From Arthrobacter sp. Soil762 (lineage in GTDB: Bacteria; Actinomycetota; Actinomycetes; Actinomycetales; Micrococcaceae): 64,000 bases of DNA. Shown here piece by piece: positions 25,634 through 33,540 of the stretch. The position numbers and the translations under genes are program-made. The stretch is taken from the NCBI RefSeq assembly GCF_001428335.1, contig NZ_LMSG01000004.1, positions 1-64,000 of the forward strand, given 5' to 3'. The notes under the pieces are model-generated. The model was not told where the DNA came from and did not search any database. It was given only the letters and a program-made list of their open reading frames with translations. The number at the start of each line of letters is the position of its first letter. Within the stretch, counting starts at the first letter, position 1.

Positions 25634-26290
25634 GTGACCACCAACAGCCCTGGACTTTTCATCGCCTTCGAGGGCGGCGACGGCGCCGGCAAGTCCACCC
25701 AGGCGGCCCGTCTTGCCGAGGCTCTGGAAACACGTGGCCTGACAGTCCTGCGGACCCGCGAACCCGGCGGGACGCCCATTGGCGAAAAACTGCGTTCCCT
25801 GGTCCTGGACCATGGCCACGGCCACATCGACGCCCACACCGAGGCACTCATCTTTGCTGCCTCCCGCGCGGCCCATGCCAGCCAGGTGATCCGCCCGGCA
25901 CTGGAACGCGGCGAGGTTGTCCTGACGGACCGCTACATTGATTCGTCCGTGGCGTACCAAGGGGCCGGCCGCGATCTGGGTGCCGACGCCGTGCGTACCC
26001 TCAACGAATGGGCGACGTCCGGGCTGCAGCCCGACCTCACGGTGTTGCTGGACGTGGACCCCGCTGACGGCCGCCGCCGCCGCACAGCCGGCGACGCCGC
26101 CGAAGACCGCCTTGAGTCAGAGGCCGATGAGTTCCATTCAACAATCCGAGGGGCGTTCCTCGAACTGGCCTCCAGCCGGCCGGATACGTATCTGGTCCTG
26201 CCGGCGGAGCTGCCCGTCAACGAACTGGCCGCGCTGATCCTCACCCGCGTTGATGCCTTGCTCGCGTCTGCAGGCCAGGGCGCCGCATGA
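25634..26290 (+). CDS. tmk: Thymidylate kinase
   Basis: A 218-residue enzyme that phosphorylates dTMP to dTDP for DNA synthesis. [13 protein letters not shown] is the P-loop, TREPGGTPIGEKLR the family signature and DRYIDSSVAYQG the DRY motif. Length is normal. The stop overlaps the holB start by four bases (ATGA), a frequent bacterial pairing. Confidence 0.95.
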   Translation: MTTNSPGLFIAFEGGDGAGKSTQAARLAEALETRGLTVLRTREPGGTPIGEKLRSLVLDHGHGHIDAHTEALIFAASRAAHASQVIRPALERGEVVLTDRYIDSSVAYQGAGRDLGADAVRTLNEWATSGLQPDLTVLLDVDPADGRRRRTAGDAAEDRLESEADEFHSTIRGAFLELASSRPDTYLVLPAELPVNELAALILTRVDALLASAGQGAA

Positions 26291-27429
26291 CTGTCTGGGA
26301 CGACCTCCAGGGCCAGCCCGCCGTCGTCGAACAGCTCCGCCTTGCCTCGCGGGGCGAAGGACTGACCCATGCCTGGCTGTTCACGGGCCCGCCCGGATCC
26401 GGGCGTTCCAATGCCGCGAAGGCCTTCGCGGCCGCCCTCAACTGCGATCAGGACGACGTGGCCAGGCGCGGCTGCGGGGAGTGTCCCGCCTGCCTGACCA
26501 TCCTCGGCGAGACCCATTCGGACGTGACGTACGTCAGGACCGAGAAGGTCACCATCACCATCGATGAAGCCCGCGATCTGGTGTCCAAGGCGGGCAACCG
26601 GCCGTCGTCCGGGCGCTGGCGGATCATTGTGGTGGAAGACGCCGACCGCATGGCCGAGCGGACCACCAATGTGCTGCTGAAGGCCATCGAGGAACCCACG
26701 CCGCGGACCATCTGGATGCTGTGCGCACCGTCGCCCGCTGACGTCCTGGTGACCATCCGTTCGCGCTGCAGGGCCGTGGCCCTGCGGCTGCCGCCGGCCG
26801 CCGACGTCGCCACTTTGCTCGTGAAGCGCGACGGCGTGGACCCGGCACTCGCCGAACGCGCTGCCCGCGCGGCGCAAAGCCATGTGGGGATCGCCCGCCG
26901 GCTGGCGCGGGACCCCGAGGCAAGGGAACGCCGGCTGGAAACGGTGAGGTTCCCCCTGGGTCTGCGCGGCGTGACCGCAGCGGTGATGATGGCGGACAAG
27001 CTCGTGAAGATCGCCACCGCCGAAGCCAACAGTTCCAATGAAGAGCGCGACGCCGCCGAGAAGGCTGCGCTGCTGGCCACCCTGGGTGCCCCGGAGTCAG
27101 GGACGCTCCCGCCGACCATGCGCAGCCAGGTCAGGCAGCTTGAAGACGACCAGAAACGACGGGCCAAGCGATCCATCACGGACTCGCTGGACCGGACGTT
27201 GACGGACCTCCTGTCGTTCTACCGGGATGTGCTGATCATCCAGCTCGGGAACGCCGTGGAGCTGGTAAACGTTGAGCTCAGGGGTGAGCTGGAGGAATTC
27301 GCCGCCCGGTCTGCCCCGGAGACCACCCTCGCCCGCATGGACGCCATCAACAAAGCCCGCCAACGCATCACCACCACCAACGTTGCACCGCTGTTGACCA
27401 TTGAGTCCATGGCCGCCAGCCTGATCTAG
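26287..27429 (+). CDS. holB: DNA polymerase III subunit delta'
   Basis: A 380-residue clamp-loader subunit. The N-terminal AAA+ domain has a P-loop-like GPPGSGRSN in which the Lys is replaced by Arg, in keeping with delta' subunits that do not hydrolyse ATP. CGECPACL with an upstream Cys forms the zinc module, and EEPTPRTIWMLCAPSPADVLVTIRSRC holds sensor 1 and the SRC motif. It is translationally coupled to tmk. Confidence 0.93.
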   Translation: MTVWDDLQGQPAVVEQLRLASRGEGLTHAWLFTGPPGSGRSNAAKAFAAALNCDQDDVARRGCGECPACLTILGETHSDVTYVRTEKVTITIDEARDLVSKAGNRPSSGRWRIIVVEDADRMAERTTNVLLKAIEEPTPRTIWMLCAPSPADVLVTIRSRCRAVALRLPPAADVATLLVKRDGVDPALAERAARAAQSHVGIARRLARDPEARERRLETVRFPLGLRGVTAAVMMADKLVKIATAEANSSNEERDAAEKAALLATLGAPESGTLPPTMRSQVRQLEDDQKRRAKRSITDSLDRTLTDLLSFYRDVLIIQLGNAVELVNVELRGELEEFAARSAPETTLARMDAINKARQRITTTNVAPLLTIESMAASLI

Positions 27430-27450
27430 CACCTACTAGGAGACCGCTCG

Positions 27451-29016
27451 ATGACTGCACGCCCCCTGCCCGCACGCTCCCGATCCCTGGTGATTGGGCT
27501 GCGGGCTGCCGGCGCCCTGATCCTGGCCCTGACGCTGGCCTCGTGCGGCCTCTTTGGCGGGGACACCCCGGACGCGGCCCCCGCTACGGCGAAGGCAGAC
27601 CCTGCTATCGTGGCGTCCGCGCCCGCCGGCTTGGACACCTTCTACGCCCAGGAGGTTGTGTGGGAGCCCTGCGAAAACGGCTTCCAGTGCGCCAAGGTCA
27701 CCGTGCCGATGGACTACGCGAAGCCGGACGGCGACACGATCCAGATAGCTGCGCTGCGGGCTCCCAGCACGGGCAAGAAAACCGGCACCCTGCTGGTCAA
27801 CCCGGGCGGTCCGGGCGGGTCCGGCTACGACTTCGTCAAGGATGCGGCCGGAACGCACTTCCCGCAGTCTGTCCGGGCCAACTATGACCTGGTGGGCTTT
27901 GATCCTCGGGGCGTCAAACGCTCCGCCCCTGTTACGTGCCTGACGGATGCCGAACGGGACGCGTCCCGGGCAAAGGTCTACGCACTGGATACCGATGCAG
28001 GGCTTGCCGCCGCTTTGACCGATAACAAGGCCATCGCCGCGCAGTGCGCCGCCAAGACGGGTCCGGTACTGGGCCACGTCGACACGGTCAGCGCTGCCAA
28101 GGACCTGGACATCCTGCGGGCTGTGGTCAATGACTCGAAGCTCAATTACCTGGGGTACTCCTACGGCACGTTCCTTGGTTCCACCTACGCCTCGCTGTTC
28201 CCGGACAACGTGGGCCGTATGGTCCTGGATGGCGCCCTGGATCCGTCCATCAGCAACGAGGAGCTGACCAGCGGCCAGGCCGTGGCTTTCGAAAAAGCCA
28301 TCAGGGCCTACGTGGCCAGTTGCCAGCAGGAATCCTCGTGTCCGCTCAGCGGGAACGTGGACAGCGGAGTCCAGCAGATCCGCGACCTCATCACCGCCGT
28401 CCAGAACACACCTTGGCAGGCCAAGGACGGCCGCCTGGTGAACGCCACGATGTTCGTCAGCGGCCTCATCACTCCGCTGTATAACGACCAGAGCTGGCCC
28501 GCCCTGACCCAGGCCCTCGAAGCTGCACTGAACGGTGATGCCAGCCTGATGCTCCGTCTGGCGGACCTCGGCGCTGACCGCGGCGCCGACGGGAAGTACA
28601 CGTCCAACTCCACCTTCGCCTTCGGCGCCATCAACTGCCTGGACTACCCCATGGTGTCCGATACTGCCGCCATGCGCGCGGAACAGCAACAGCTTATGCA
28701 GGCCTCCCCCACCCTGGGCTACTTCTTCGCCTACGGCGGCACCAACTGTGTGGACTGGCCGTACAAGAACCTGCGGACTCCCGCCCCGGTGGAATACACC
28801 GGCGACGCTCCCATCGTGGTTGTCGGAACCACCGGCGACCCTGCCACCCCGGTGGAATGGGCCGCATCCCTACGCAAACAGCTGGGCAACGCCTCCCTGC
28901 TGACCTGGCAGGGAGAGGGCCACACCGCCTACGGCCGGGCCAACAGCTGCCTCGAAGACGCCGTGGACAAGTACCTTGTGGACGGAACTGTTCCCGCCGA
29001 CAACACCGTCTGCTGA
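27451..29016 (+). CDS. Secreted alpha/beta-hydrolase lipoprotein (tripeptidyl aminopeptidase type)
   Basis: A 521-residue exported lipoprotein with signal peptide and lipobox LASC (Cys32). The alpha/beta-hydrolase fold shows NPGGPGGSGYDF (oxyanion loop), NYLGYSYGTFLG (nucleophile Ser), the TAP-like C-terminal domain with VGTTGDPATP (Asp) and GEGHTAYG (His). Relatives (SlpD/SlpE, TAP) trim N-terminal peptides outside the cell. AGGAG lies nine bases before ATG 27451. It follows holB by 21 bases and may share its transcript. Confidence 0.88.
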   Translation: MTARPLPARSRSLVIGLRAAGALILALTLASCGLFGGDTPDAAPATAKADPAIVASAPAGLDTFYAQEVVWEPCENGFQCAKVTVPMDYAKPDGDTIQIAALRAPSTGKKTGTLLVNPGGPGGSGYDFVKDAAGTHFPQSVRANYDLVGFDPRGVKRSAPVTCLTDAERDASRAKVYALDTDAGLAAALTDNKAIAAQCAAKTGPVLGHVDTVSAAKDLDILRAVVNDSKLNYLGYSYGTFLGSTYASLFPDNVGRMVLDGALDPSISNEELTSGQAVAFEKAIRAYVASCQQESSCPLSGNVDSGVQQIRDLITAVQNTPWQAKDGRLVNATMFVSGLITPLYNDQSWPALTQALEAALNGDASLMLRLADLGADRGADGKYTSNSTFAFGAINCLDYPMVSDTAAMRAEQQQLMQASPTLGYFFAYGGTNCVDWPYKNLRTPAPVEYTGDAPIVVVGTTGDPATPVEWAASLRKQLGNASLLTWQGEGHTAYGRANSCLEDAVDKYLVDGTVPADNTVC

Positions 29017-29123
29017 GGAGTTCTGCTGAGCTGTTTCGGCGCCCATTTTGACCCGGGCGCAGGGACTCTATTACAGTTGACTCTTGCATGAACCGCCCGG
29101 TTACGCCGGGCCAATTATGCGGT

Positions 29124-29196
29124 GCTTCCTTAGCTCAGTCGGTAGAGCGTTTCACTCGTAATGAAAAGGTCATCAGTTCGATTCTGATAGGAAGCT
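29124..29196 (+). tRNA. tRNA-Thr (anticodon CGU)
   Basis: A 73-base cloverleaf: acceptor GCTTCCT pairs with AGGAAGC, the D arm is TAGCTCAGTCGGTAGAGC, the anticodon arm TTTCA-CTCGTAA-TGAAA reads CGT, and the T arm is TCAGTTCGATTCTGA. CCA is not encoded. It reads ACG codons. A terminator follows and no integrase lies nearby. Confidence 0.96.
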
Positions 29197-29202
29197 CGGG
29201 AT

Positions 29203-29246
29203 AAACCCCGTATTGTCGCTGATTTCGACGATGATACGGGGTTTTT
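29203..29246 (+). terminator. Intrinsic terminator after tRNA-Thr
   Basis: Stem AAACCCCGTAT (29203-29213) pairs with ATACGGGGTTT (29234-29244) and runs into a T-tract. Confidence 0.85.
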
Positions 29247-29347
29247 CGCTGGTTAAGCCCTCCGACAGCCCGCCGCATTGAGCTGGGCCGCCGACGGCAG
29301 TTTCCCTGTGGTCCACCGAAATTCATCCTGCCGTCATCTTCCACTGC

Positions 29348-29353
29348 TAATGT
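29348..29353 (+). promoter_or_regulatory. -10 element of leaderless nuclease promoter
   Basis: TAATGT, six bases, then ATG at 29360, with no ribosome site. Confidence 0.5.
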
Positions 29354-29359
29354 CCGGCC

Positions 29360-30262
29360 ATGGACGAACTATTGCTGGTACCGGGTTCTGCCGCTGCACG
29401 TGATCTGTCGAACCGGGCGGGGTACGACGTCGACTTCCTGGGTGTACAGGTTCCTGTGCCGATTCTGGCCGACACGAAAACGATCCTGCTGCCCTACACC
29501 CACTTCTCGGTGCTCATGCGGCTGGACAAGCGCCTGGCCGCCGTCACGGCCCTCGGCATCGACGGGGAGAAGCTGATGGATCTGGACCGATCCGGGATCC
29601 AATGGCAGCTGGATCCAAGGTTGGCCGAGGACCAGCAGACCGGCGAGCAGCTCTACGCCCGGAACAACCTTGATAGGGGCCACCTGGTCCGGCGCGCCTC
29701 AGCCGTCTGGGGTGATACCCGGCAGGAGGCCGCCCAAGCGAATGAGGACACGTTCCACTACACGAACGCCGTGCCCCAGGCTGCGAAGTTCAACCAGAGC
29801 CTGGACCTGTGGCTCGGGTTGGAGGCCTACCTGCTGGAGCATGCCGCCGACCACGGCCGGCGGCTGATCGTGTTCACCGGGCCCATCTTCGGGGACAACG
29901 ACCCCGTGTACCGCGGCGTGGACATTCCGCTGCTGTTCTTCAAGGTCGCCGCATTCCTCCAGGACGGGGAGCTTTCGGCCACCGGCTACATCGTGGACCA
30001 GACACCACAGCTGGCCGACCTGCCCGACGTGCCCCGCCCGGGCGCCGTGGACGACGAGGCCCCGCCCCTGGGCCCGTTCCGGACTTTTCAGGTTCCCATC
30101 CGCGATATCGCAGCCGTCACCGGCCTGGATCTGGACCAGCTCGTGGCCGTTGACCGGATGCCCATCGCCGCAGAACTACCCACCGCACGGGTGAGGTCGA
30201 CGTGGCGGACGCTCATGTCTCCGGAGGACCTGGACCTGGACTTCGATCTGAACGGAGACTAG
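29360..30262 (+). CDS. DNA/RNA non-specific endonuclease (DRGH type), cytoplasmic
   Basis: A 300-residue protein of the NUC1/EndoG betabetaalpha-Me nuclease family. NNLDRGHLVRR (near 105-115) carries the catalytic His of the DRGH motif. The conserved NAVPQAAKFNQSLDLWLGLE follows, with the metal-ligand Asn in the helix, and VFTGPIFGDNDPVY matches the later core. No signal peptide or membrane segment is visible, which is unusual because most bacterial members are exported. It lies just after tRNA-Thr with a leaderless-type start. Its end overlaps the convergent lipoprotein gene by four bases. What restrains or targets it is unknown. Confidence 0.88.
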   Translation: MDELLLVPGSAAARDLSNRAGYDVDFLGVQVPVPILADTKTILLPYTHFSVLMRLDKRLAAVTALGIDGEKLMDLDRSGIQWQLDPRLAEDQQTGEQLYARNNLDRGHLVRRASAVWGDTRQEAAQANEDTFHYTNAVPQAAKFNQSLDLWLGLEAYLLEHAADHGRRLIVFTGPIFGDNDPVYRGVDIPLLFFKVAAFLQDGELSATGYIVDQTPQLADLPDVPRPGAVDDEAPPLGPFRTFQVPIRDIAAVTGLDLDQLVAVDRMPIAAELPTARVRSTWRTLMSPEDLDLDFDLNGD

Positions 30263-30759
30263 AGCCCTGGCGGAACCGTGAGTTCGACCGGCGAAGCTTC
30301 CACGGGACCGCCGCACTGGGCCGAGCCGCCAACCCGCTTCCAGTCCAGGTCGGCTTCCTTCTCGGCGAGGACCTCGCCCGTGGCAGACAGCGCTTTAGCG
30401 GTCACGTGGTCAGGAGGGCTCATGCTGACGGTGAACCGCCAGGTATCGGCGTCGATCCTTTCAGCGTAGAACGGGGCCATGGTGGGCTGGGCTTCCGGGG
30501 TGTGCGGAGCCCTGGCATCCAGCGTTGTTGTCACGACAATGGGCGGTGCTGCCGTCCCCGGCTCCGGTCGCAACTCCGAACAAGCGCCATCGGCGCACAG
30601 CTGCACGGTATCCACATGCGAGACATCACCCGCCAGTTCAACCGTGATGGAGTTGACCCACCCGATGGCCGGACAGACGTTCGAGCAGCCGGCAACCGGG
30701 ATGCAGACTGCCAACATCAGAACGGCCGGCCGGACAAGGAGCCCCCACACTCTTCTCAT
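30259..30759 (-). CDS. Lipoprotein of unknown function
   Basis: A 166-residue predicted lipoprotein with signal peptide and lipobox VAGC (Cys25). The mature part has two further Cys pairs (CPAIG; CADGAC) that could form disulfides and a mostly beta, Pro/Thr-rich composition. I do not recognise a family. It is convergent with the nuclease gene and overlaps it by four bases. The mature protein would sit on the outer face of the membrane. Confidence 0.7.
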   Translation of the reverse strand: MRRVWGLLVRPAVLMLAVCIPVAGCSNVCPAIGWVNSITVELAGDVSHVDTVQLCADGACSELRPEPGTAAPPIVVTTTLDARAPHTPEAQPTMAPFYAERIDADTWRFTVSMSPPDHVTAKALSATGEVLAEKEADLDWKRVGGSAQCGGPVEASPVELTVPPGL

Positions 30760-30809
30760 GCGGCCAGTCTAGGCGGCACACATACCCTTCGGCTCCGGAG
30801 CCCGCCCCC

Positions 30810-30815
30810 TATGAT
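30810..30815 (+). promoter_or_regulatory. -10 element of leaderless coiled-coil gene
   Basis: TATGAT, seven bases, then ATG at 30823. This favours ATG 30823 over the in-frame ATGs at 30811 and 30814, which lie inside the element. Confidence 0.55.
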
Positions 30816-30822
30816 GGCGAGC

Positions 30823-31806
30823 ATGGATGACAAGGCGCTGACGGCTATCGCGTTCAAACTGTACGCCCTGCCTATCGAGGAATTTGTGGCCGCCCGGACC
30901 GCCGCAGCCAAGGCCGCCGCCGGTTCCGGGAAGGAGCTCCCGACTGCCGTCAAGGCCTTGCCAAAACCTTCAGCGGCGGCCTGGGCCATCAACATGCTGG
31001 CCATCCATGAGCCAGGAGTGCTCGCGCAGCTTGCCGAACTCGGCCAACGGATGCGGTCGGCCCAGGCATCCCTCGACGCCGCCGCCCTCCGGGAACTGGC
31101 GCGGGAGCGCCGCACCCTGCTGGCGACCGCCGTCGAGACCGCCCGCGCTGTTGCTGAACGCCAGGGGCGCAGCATCAGCGCCACCATCGCCGCCGACGTC
31201 GAGCGGACCCTGCAGGCGATGACCGCCGACGAAGGTGCCACTGCCGCCGTCGAAAGCGGACTGCTGGTCCAGTCGCTGTCCGCCGACGGCGTGGACACTG
31301 TTGATCTCGATGGGGCCGTAGCGGTGCCCGGGGCCGTGCCGGCGCCGCTGTCCACCACTACGCAGCTCACTACCAAACAGCCACCGGCGGCTACCGCACC
31401 GGAAGAAGAACGGACGACGGCGGAACCCGGCACCCGCAAACCCGCGGACCAACCGCGCCTCAAGGCTGTCAGGGAGACTCCGCGCCCGGCGTCCCCCTCG
31501 GCGCTGGAGAAAGCCAACGCTGCCTTGGGCGAGGCCATGGCAGCCGAAGAGGAGTCCGCCCGGCTGGCCGTGGAGCGGCAAAGTCAGCTGGCGGACACGG
31601 AGGCCGAAGTCGCGGACCTGACCCGCGAAACACGTGAGCTCCGCGACCGGCTCAAAGCCGCGGAGGAGCAGCTGGACAGCGCCAGGAAAAACCTGGGCAC
31701 GGCGGCAGCCGAGGCCAAGCAGGCGGCCCGGGCGGCTGATAAGGCCAAGCGTTCGGCCATGCTCGCGCAGGAGCGGGTGCTACGCCTGGGCAACACGCGG
31801 GACTGA
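30823..31806 (+). CDS. Conserved actinobacterial-type coiled-coil protein, unknown function
   Basis: A 327-residue cytoplasmic protein. Residues 1 to about 160 form a helical domain with conserved-looking motifs (LYALPIEEFVAARTAAAK, LPKPSAAAWAINMLA). A Pro/Thr-rich linker runs to about 225, and the C-terminal third is a Glu/Arg/Ala-rich coiled coil (ADLTRETRELRDRLKAAEEQ). I associate the N-terminal pattern with a widespread uncharacterised actinobacterial family but can name no function. The frame is open upstream to 30202, across the lipoprotein gene, but that extension is a shadow. It follows the nuclease by about 560 bases. Confidence 0.75.
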   Translation: MDDKALTAIAFKLYALPIEEFVAARTAAAKAAAGSGKELPTAVKALPKPSAAAWAINMLAIHEPGVLAQLAELGQRMRSAQASLDAAALRELARERRTLLATAVETARAVAERQGRSISATIAADVERTLQAMTADEGATAAVESGLLVQSLSADGVDTVDLDGAVAVPGAVPAPLSTTTQLTTKQPPAATAPEEERTTAEPGTRKPADQPRLKAVRETPRPASPSALEKANAALGEAMAAEEESARLAVERQSQLADTEAEVADLTRETRELRDRLKAAEEQLDSARKNLGTAAAEAKQAARAADKAKRSAMLAQERVLRLGNTRD

Positions 31807-31845
31807 TGAACGGTTATTGTCAGACCCCGGTTGCAGACTGGATCT

Positions 31846-32031
31846 ATGGAAAACCAACTTGCACAGGAATTTCACGTTACATACTTCGACGCCGATTGCG
31901 GCCGGATCAACAGTGAAATCTTCGACTCACTGAAGGAAGCCGAGCGTTTCGCCAACCGGAACTGCGGCACCGAGGAATCGTGGGCCGTCATCGACGCTGT
32001 TGCCGTGGGGCAGGCGAGAATCGCCGCCTGA
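31846..32031 (+). CDS. Small hypothetical protein
   Basis: A 61-residue acidic protein with a beta-beta-alpha look (FHVTYFDADCGRINSEIFDS, LKEAERFAN). No ribosome site or leaderless element is clear, so the start is tentative. Codon use is like that of its neighbours. Function is unknown. Confidence 0.5.
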   Translation: MENQLAQEFHVTYFDADCGRINSEIFDSLKEAERFANRNCGTEESWAVIDAVAVGQARIAA

Positions 32032-32051
32032 GGCTCAGCCGGAAATACCGC

Positions 32052-32531
32052 TCAGCCGGAACGGCTTTCGGGCTGGCCGCCGGCGGCGGCATCCTCGGCG
32101 AGCCGGCGTTCGGCGTCGGCCACCTGCTCAAAGACTGATTCCGCGCGGCGCCGTACCGAGGCCGCCCCCACCGGCACCGGACCGACGGCGAGCCGCAGCA
32201 TGGCGGCAGCCTCGGCAGTGGTGGCCAGTGAATTGCCTGCCTTCGACAGCGACCGGTGCACACCGGCCAGGTCGCCAGGAATGTCCAGCCCCTCGCTGGG
32301 CGAACGTCGCTGGGCCTCGACGCAAACAACACGGACACGTTCGAGGAGCCCCGCCAGCTCGTTCGCGACTCCCACGAGTTCCGCATAAAGCTGCTCGTCC
32401 TCGACACCTTCGAGGACCTGGTGATAGCGGTCCAGGCCACGGTGGAAACGATCGTTGGCACGGCGCCAAAGGCCCTTGCCCAGCTCAGCATCGTCCTTGC
32501 GCCCTTGGCGGGCGGCAGTAAAGAATCCCAC
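32052..32531 (-). CDS. Helical protein of unknown function downstream of bpa
   Basis: A 159-residue, mostly helical cytoplasmic protein (LWRRANDRFHRGLDRYHQVL and ELVGVANELAGLLERV are amphipathic). It starts at GTG eight bases after the bpa stop, so the two are probably co-transcribed, and a role near the proteasome system is possible but not shown. No family was recognised. Confidence 0.7.
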   Translation of the reverse strand: MGFFTAARQGRKDDAELGKGLWRRANDRFHRGLDRYHQVLEGVEDEQLYAELVGVANELAGLLERVRVVCVEAQRRSPSEGLDIPGDLAGVHRSLSKAGNSLATTAEAAAMLRLAVGPVPVGAASVRRRAESVFEQVADAERRLAEDAAAGGQPESRSG

Positions 32532-32539
32532 GCAGGAAC

Positions 32540-33220
32540 CTAGAGGTACTGACCGGGACCGTGGTCCGGGTCCTCCGGCCGGCCTGACGGCACCGGACCG
32601 GAATGCTGGCCGGCGGCGGCCCTCTGCGGCTCGCCGTTCTCCCCGATCACCACACCCGGGGCGATCATGGTGCCTGGCGGAAGCTGCCTCAGGTGCATCT
32701 GCGCGGCGGCCTGCTCCCGTGCCGCGTGCTGGGCGGCGATGGCCGTCTGGATCCCGTGGAAGAGGCCTTCAAGCCACCCCACCAGCTGCGCCTGGGCGAT
32801 CCGAAGCTCCGCGTCCGACGGCGTGGCGTTCTCCGGGAAAGGCAGGCTGATCCGTTCCAGTTCTTCAACGAGCTCCGGGGCCAGGCCGTCCTCCAGCTCC
32901 TTGATGGAACGTTCGTGGATCTCGGCGAGGCGTTCGCGCGCGGCGTCGTCCAGCGGTGCCGACTTAACCTCTGCCAGGAGCTGCCGGATCATGGTGCCGA
33001 TCCGCATGACTTTCGCAGGCTCGTCCACAAGATCCTGCAGGTTGCTGCCCTTGGCCTTGCCCCCGAGTGACCTGCTCGACGCCGCCGGGCCGGTAGTGGC
33101 CGGACCTGCAGCGCCGGCTCCAGCCGGGATGGGCACAGCCGGCATGGCCGGTTCGCCGTTGTCGAGGGTCCTGCCCTCAACGGGGACATCATCAGGCTGA
33201 GTGTCTGTCGGATCGCTCAT
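32540..33220 (-). CDS. bpa: Bacterial proteasome activator
   Basis: A 226-residue protein of the Bpa/PafE family. A Pro/Ala-rich N-terminus of about 55 residues precedes a four-helix core (VMRIGTMIRQLLAEV, ERLAEIHERSIKELEDGLAPELVEELE, LVGWLEGLFHGIQ). The last four residues are GQYL, the motif that docks into the alpha ring of the 20S proteasome and opens its gate without ATP. In mycobacteria this ring activator helps degrade damaged or heat-shock-related proteins. Presence of bpa implies a 20S proteasome elsewhere in the genome. A 17-base tandem repeat lies just upstream. Confidence 0.92.
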   Translation of the reverse strand: MSDPTDTQPDDVPVEGRTLDNGEPAMPAVPIPAGAGAAGPATTGPAASSRSLGGKAKGSNLQDLVDEPAKVMRIGTMIRQLLAEVKSAPLDDAARERLAEIHERSIKELEDGLAPELVEELERISLPFPENATPSDAELRIAQAQLVGWLEGLFHGIQTAIAAQHAAREQAAAQMHLRQLPPGTMIAPGVVIGENGEPQRAAAGQHSGPVPSGRPEDPDHGPGQYL

Positions 33221-33249
33221 GCGTTCATACTCTCACGAGCCGAGGACGG

Positions 33250-33300
33250 GCAGTCCAGTTGAGGAAGCAGTCCAGTTGAGGAGGCAGTCCAGTTGATGAA
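33250..33300. repeat. 17-base tandem repeat, three copies, upstream of bpa
   Basis: GCAGTCCAGTTGAGGAA, GCAGTCCAGTTGAGGAG and GCAGTCCAGTTGATGAA follow each other with no spacing. They lie 30 bases upstream of the bpa start, between it and ybdD, and could be a regulatory array or slippage repeat. Confidence 0.85.
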
Positions 33301-33336
33301 GCCGGCCAGCCGGTGAAGGCTGGCCGGCCGACAGCG

Positions 33337-33540
33337 TCAGCAGCACCGGCCCTGCGGGTTGGAATCCTGGCGGTCCGTCCGGTCGCGCCAGAACTCGCGT
33401 TCCGTCAGTGGCGGCTCCCCGTGTCCGGCCGCGTGGTGGTGCTCCAGGTACTTGGCGTACGCATCAGCACCGAGCACGCCGCCGAGGTACCGGGCGAAAC
33501 CCCGGAACCCAGTTGCCACCGCGGCCAGACCGGGGCTCAT
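33337..33540 (-). CDS. YbdD/YjiX-family small protein (CstA partner)
   Basis: A 67-residue protein of the short YbdD/YjiX family that accompanies CstA transporters. Family features are the YLGGVLGADAYAKYLEHH core and EREFWRDR near the end. ATG 33540 overlaps the cstA stop by four bases (ATGA), so it is translationally coupled. It is thought to support CstA function. Confidence 0.88.
   Translation of the reverse strand: MSPGLAAVATGFRGFARYLGGVLGADAYAKYLEHHHAAGHGEPPLTEREFWRDRTDRQDSNPQGRCC

Noticed and set aside
29124-30262. Integrated element at tRNA-Thr
   Set aside because: No integrase, no repeated tRNA 3' end and no shift in base composition were seen nearby.
30202-30822. N-terminal extension of the coiled-coil protein
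   Set aside because: It crosses the nuclease end and the lipoprotein gene, has low-complexity shadow composition, and ATG 30823 has a correctly placed leaderless -10.
33250-33300. CRISPR array
   Set aside because: The three 17-base units are contiguous with no spacers, and no cas genes are present.
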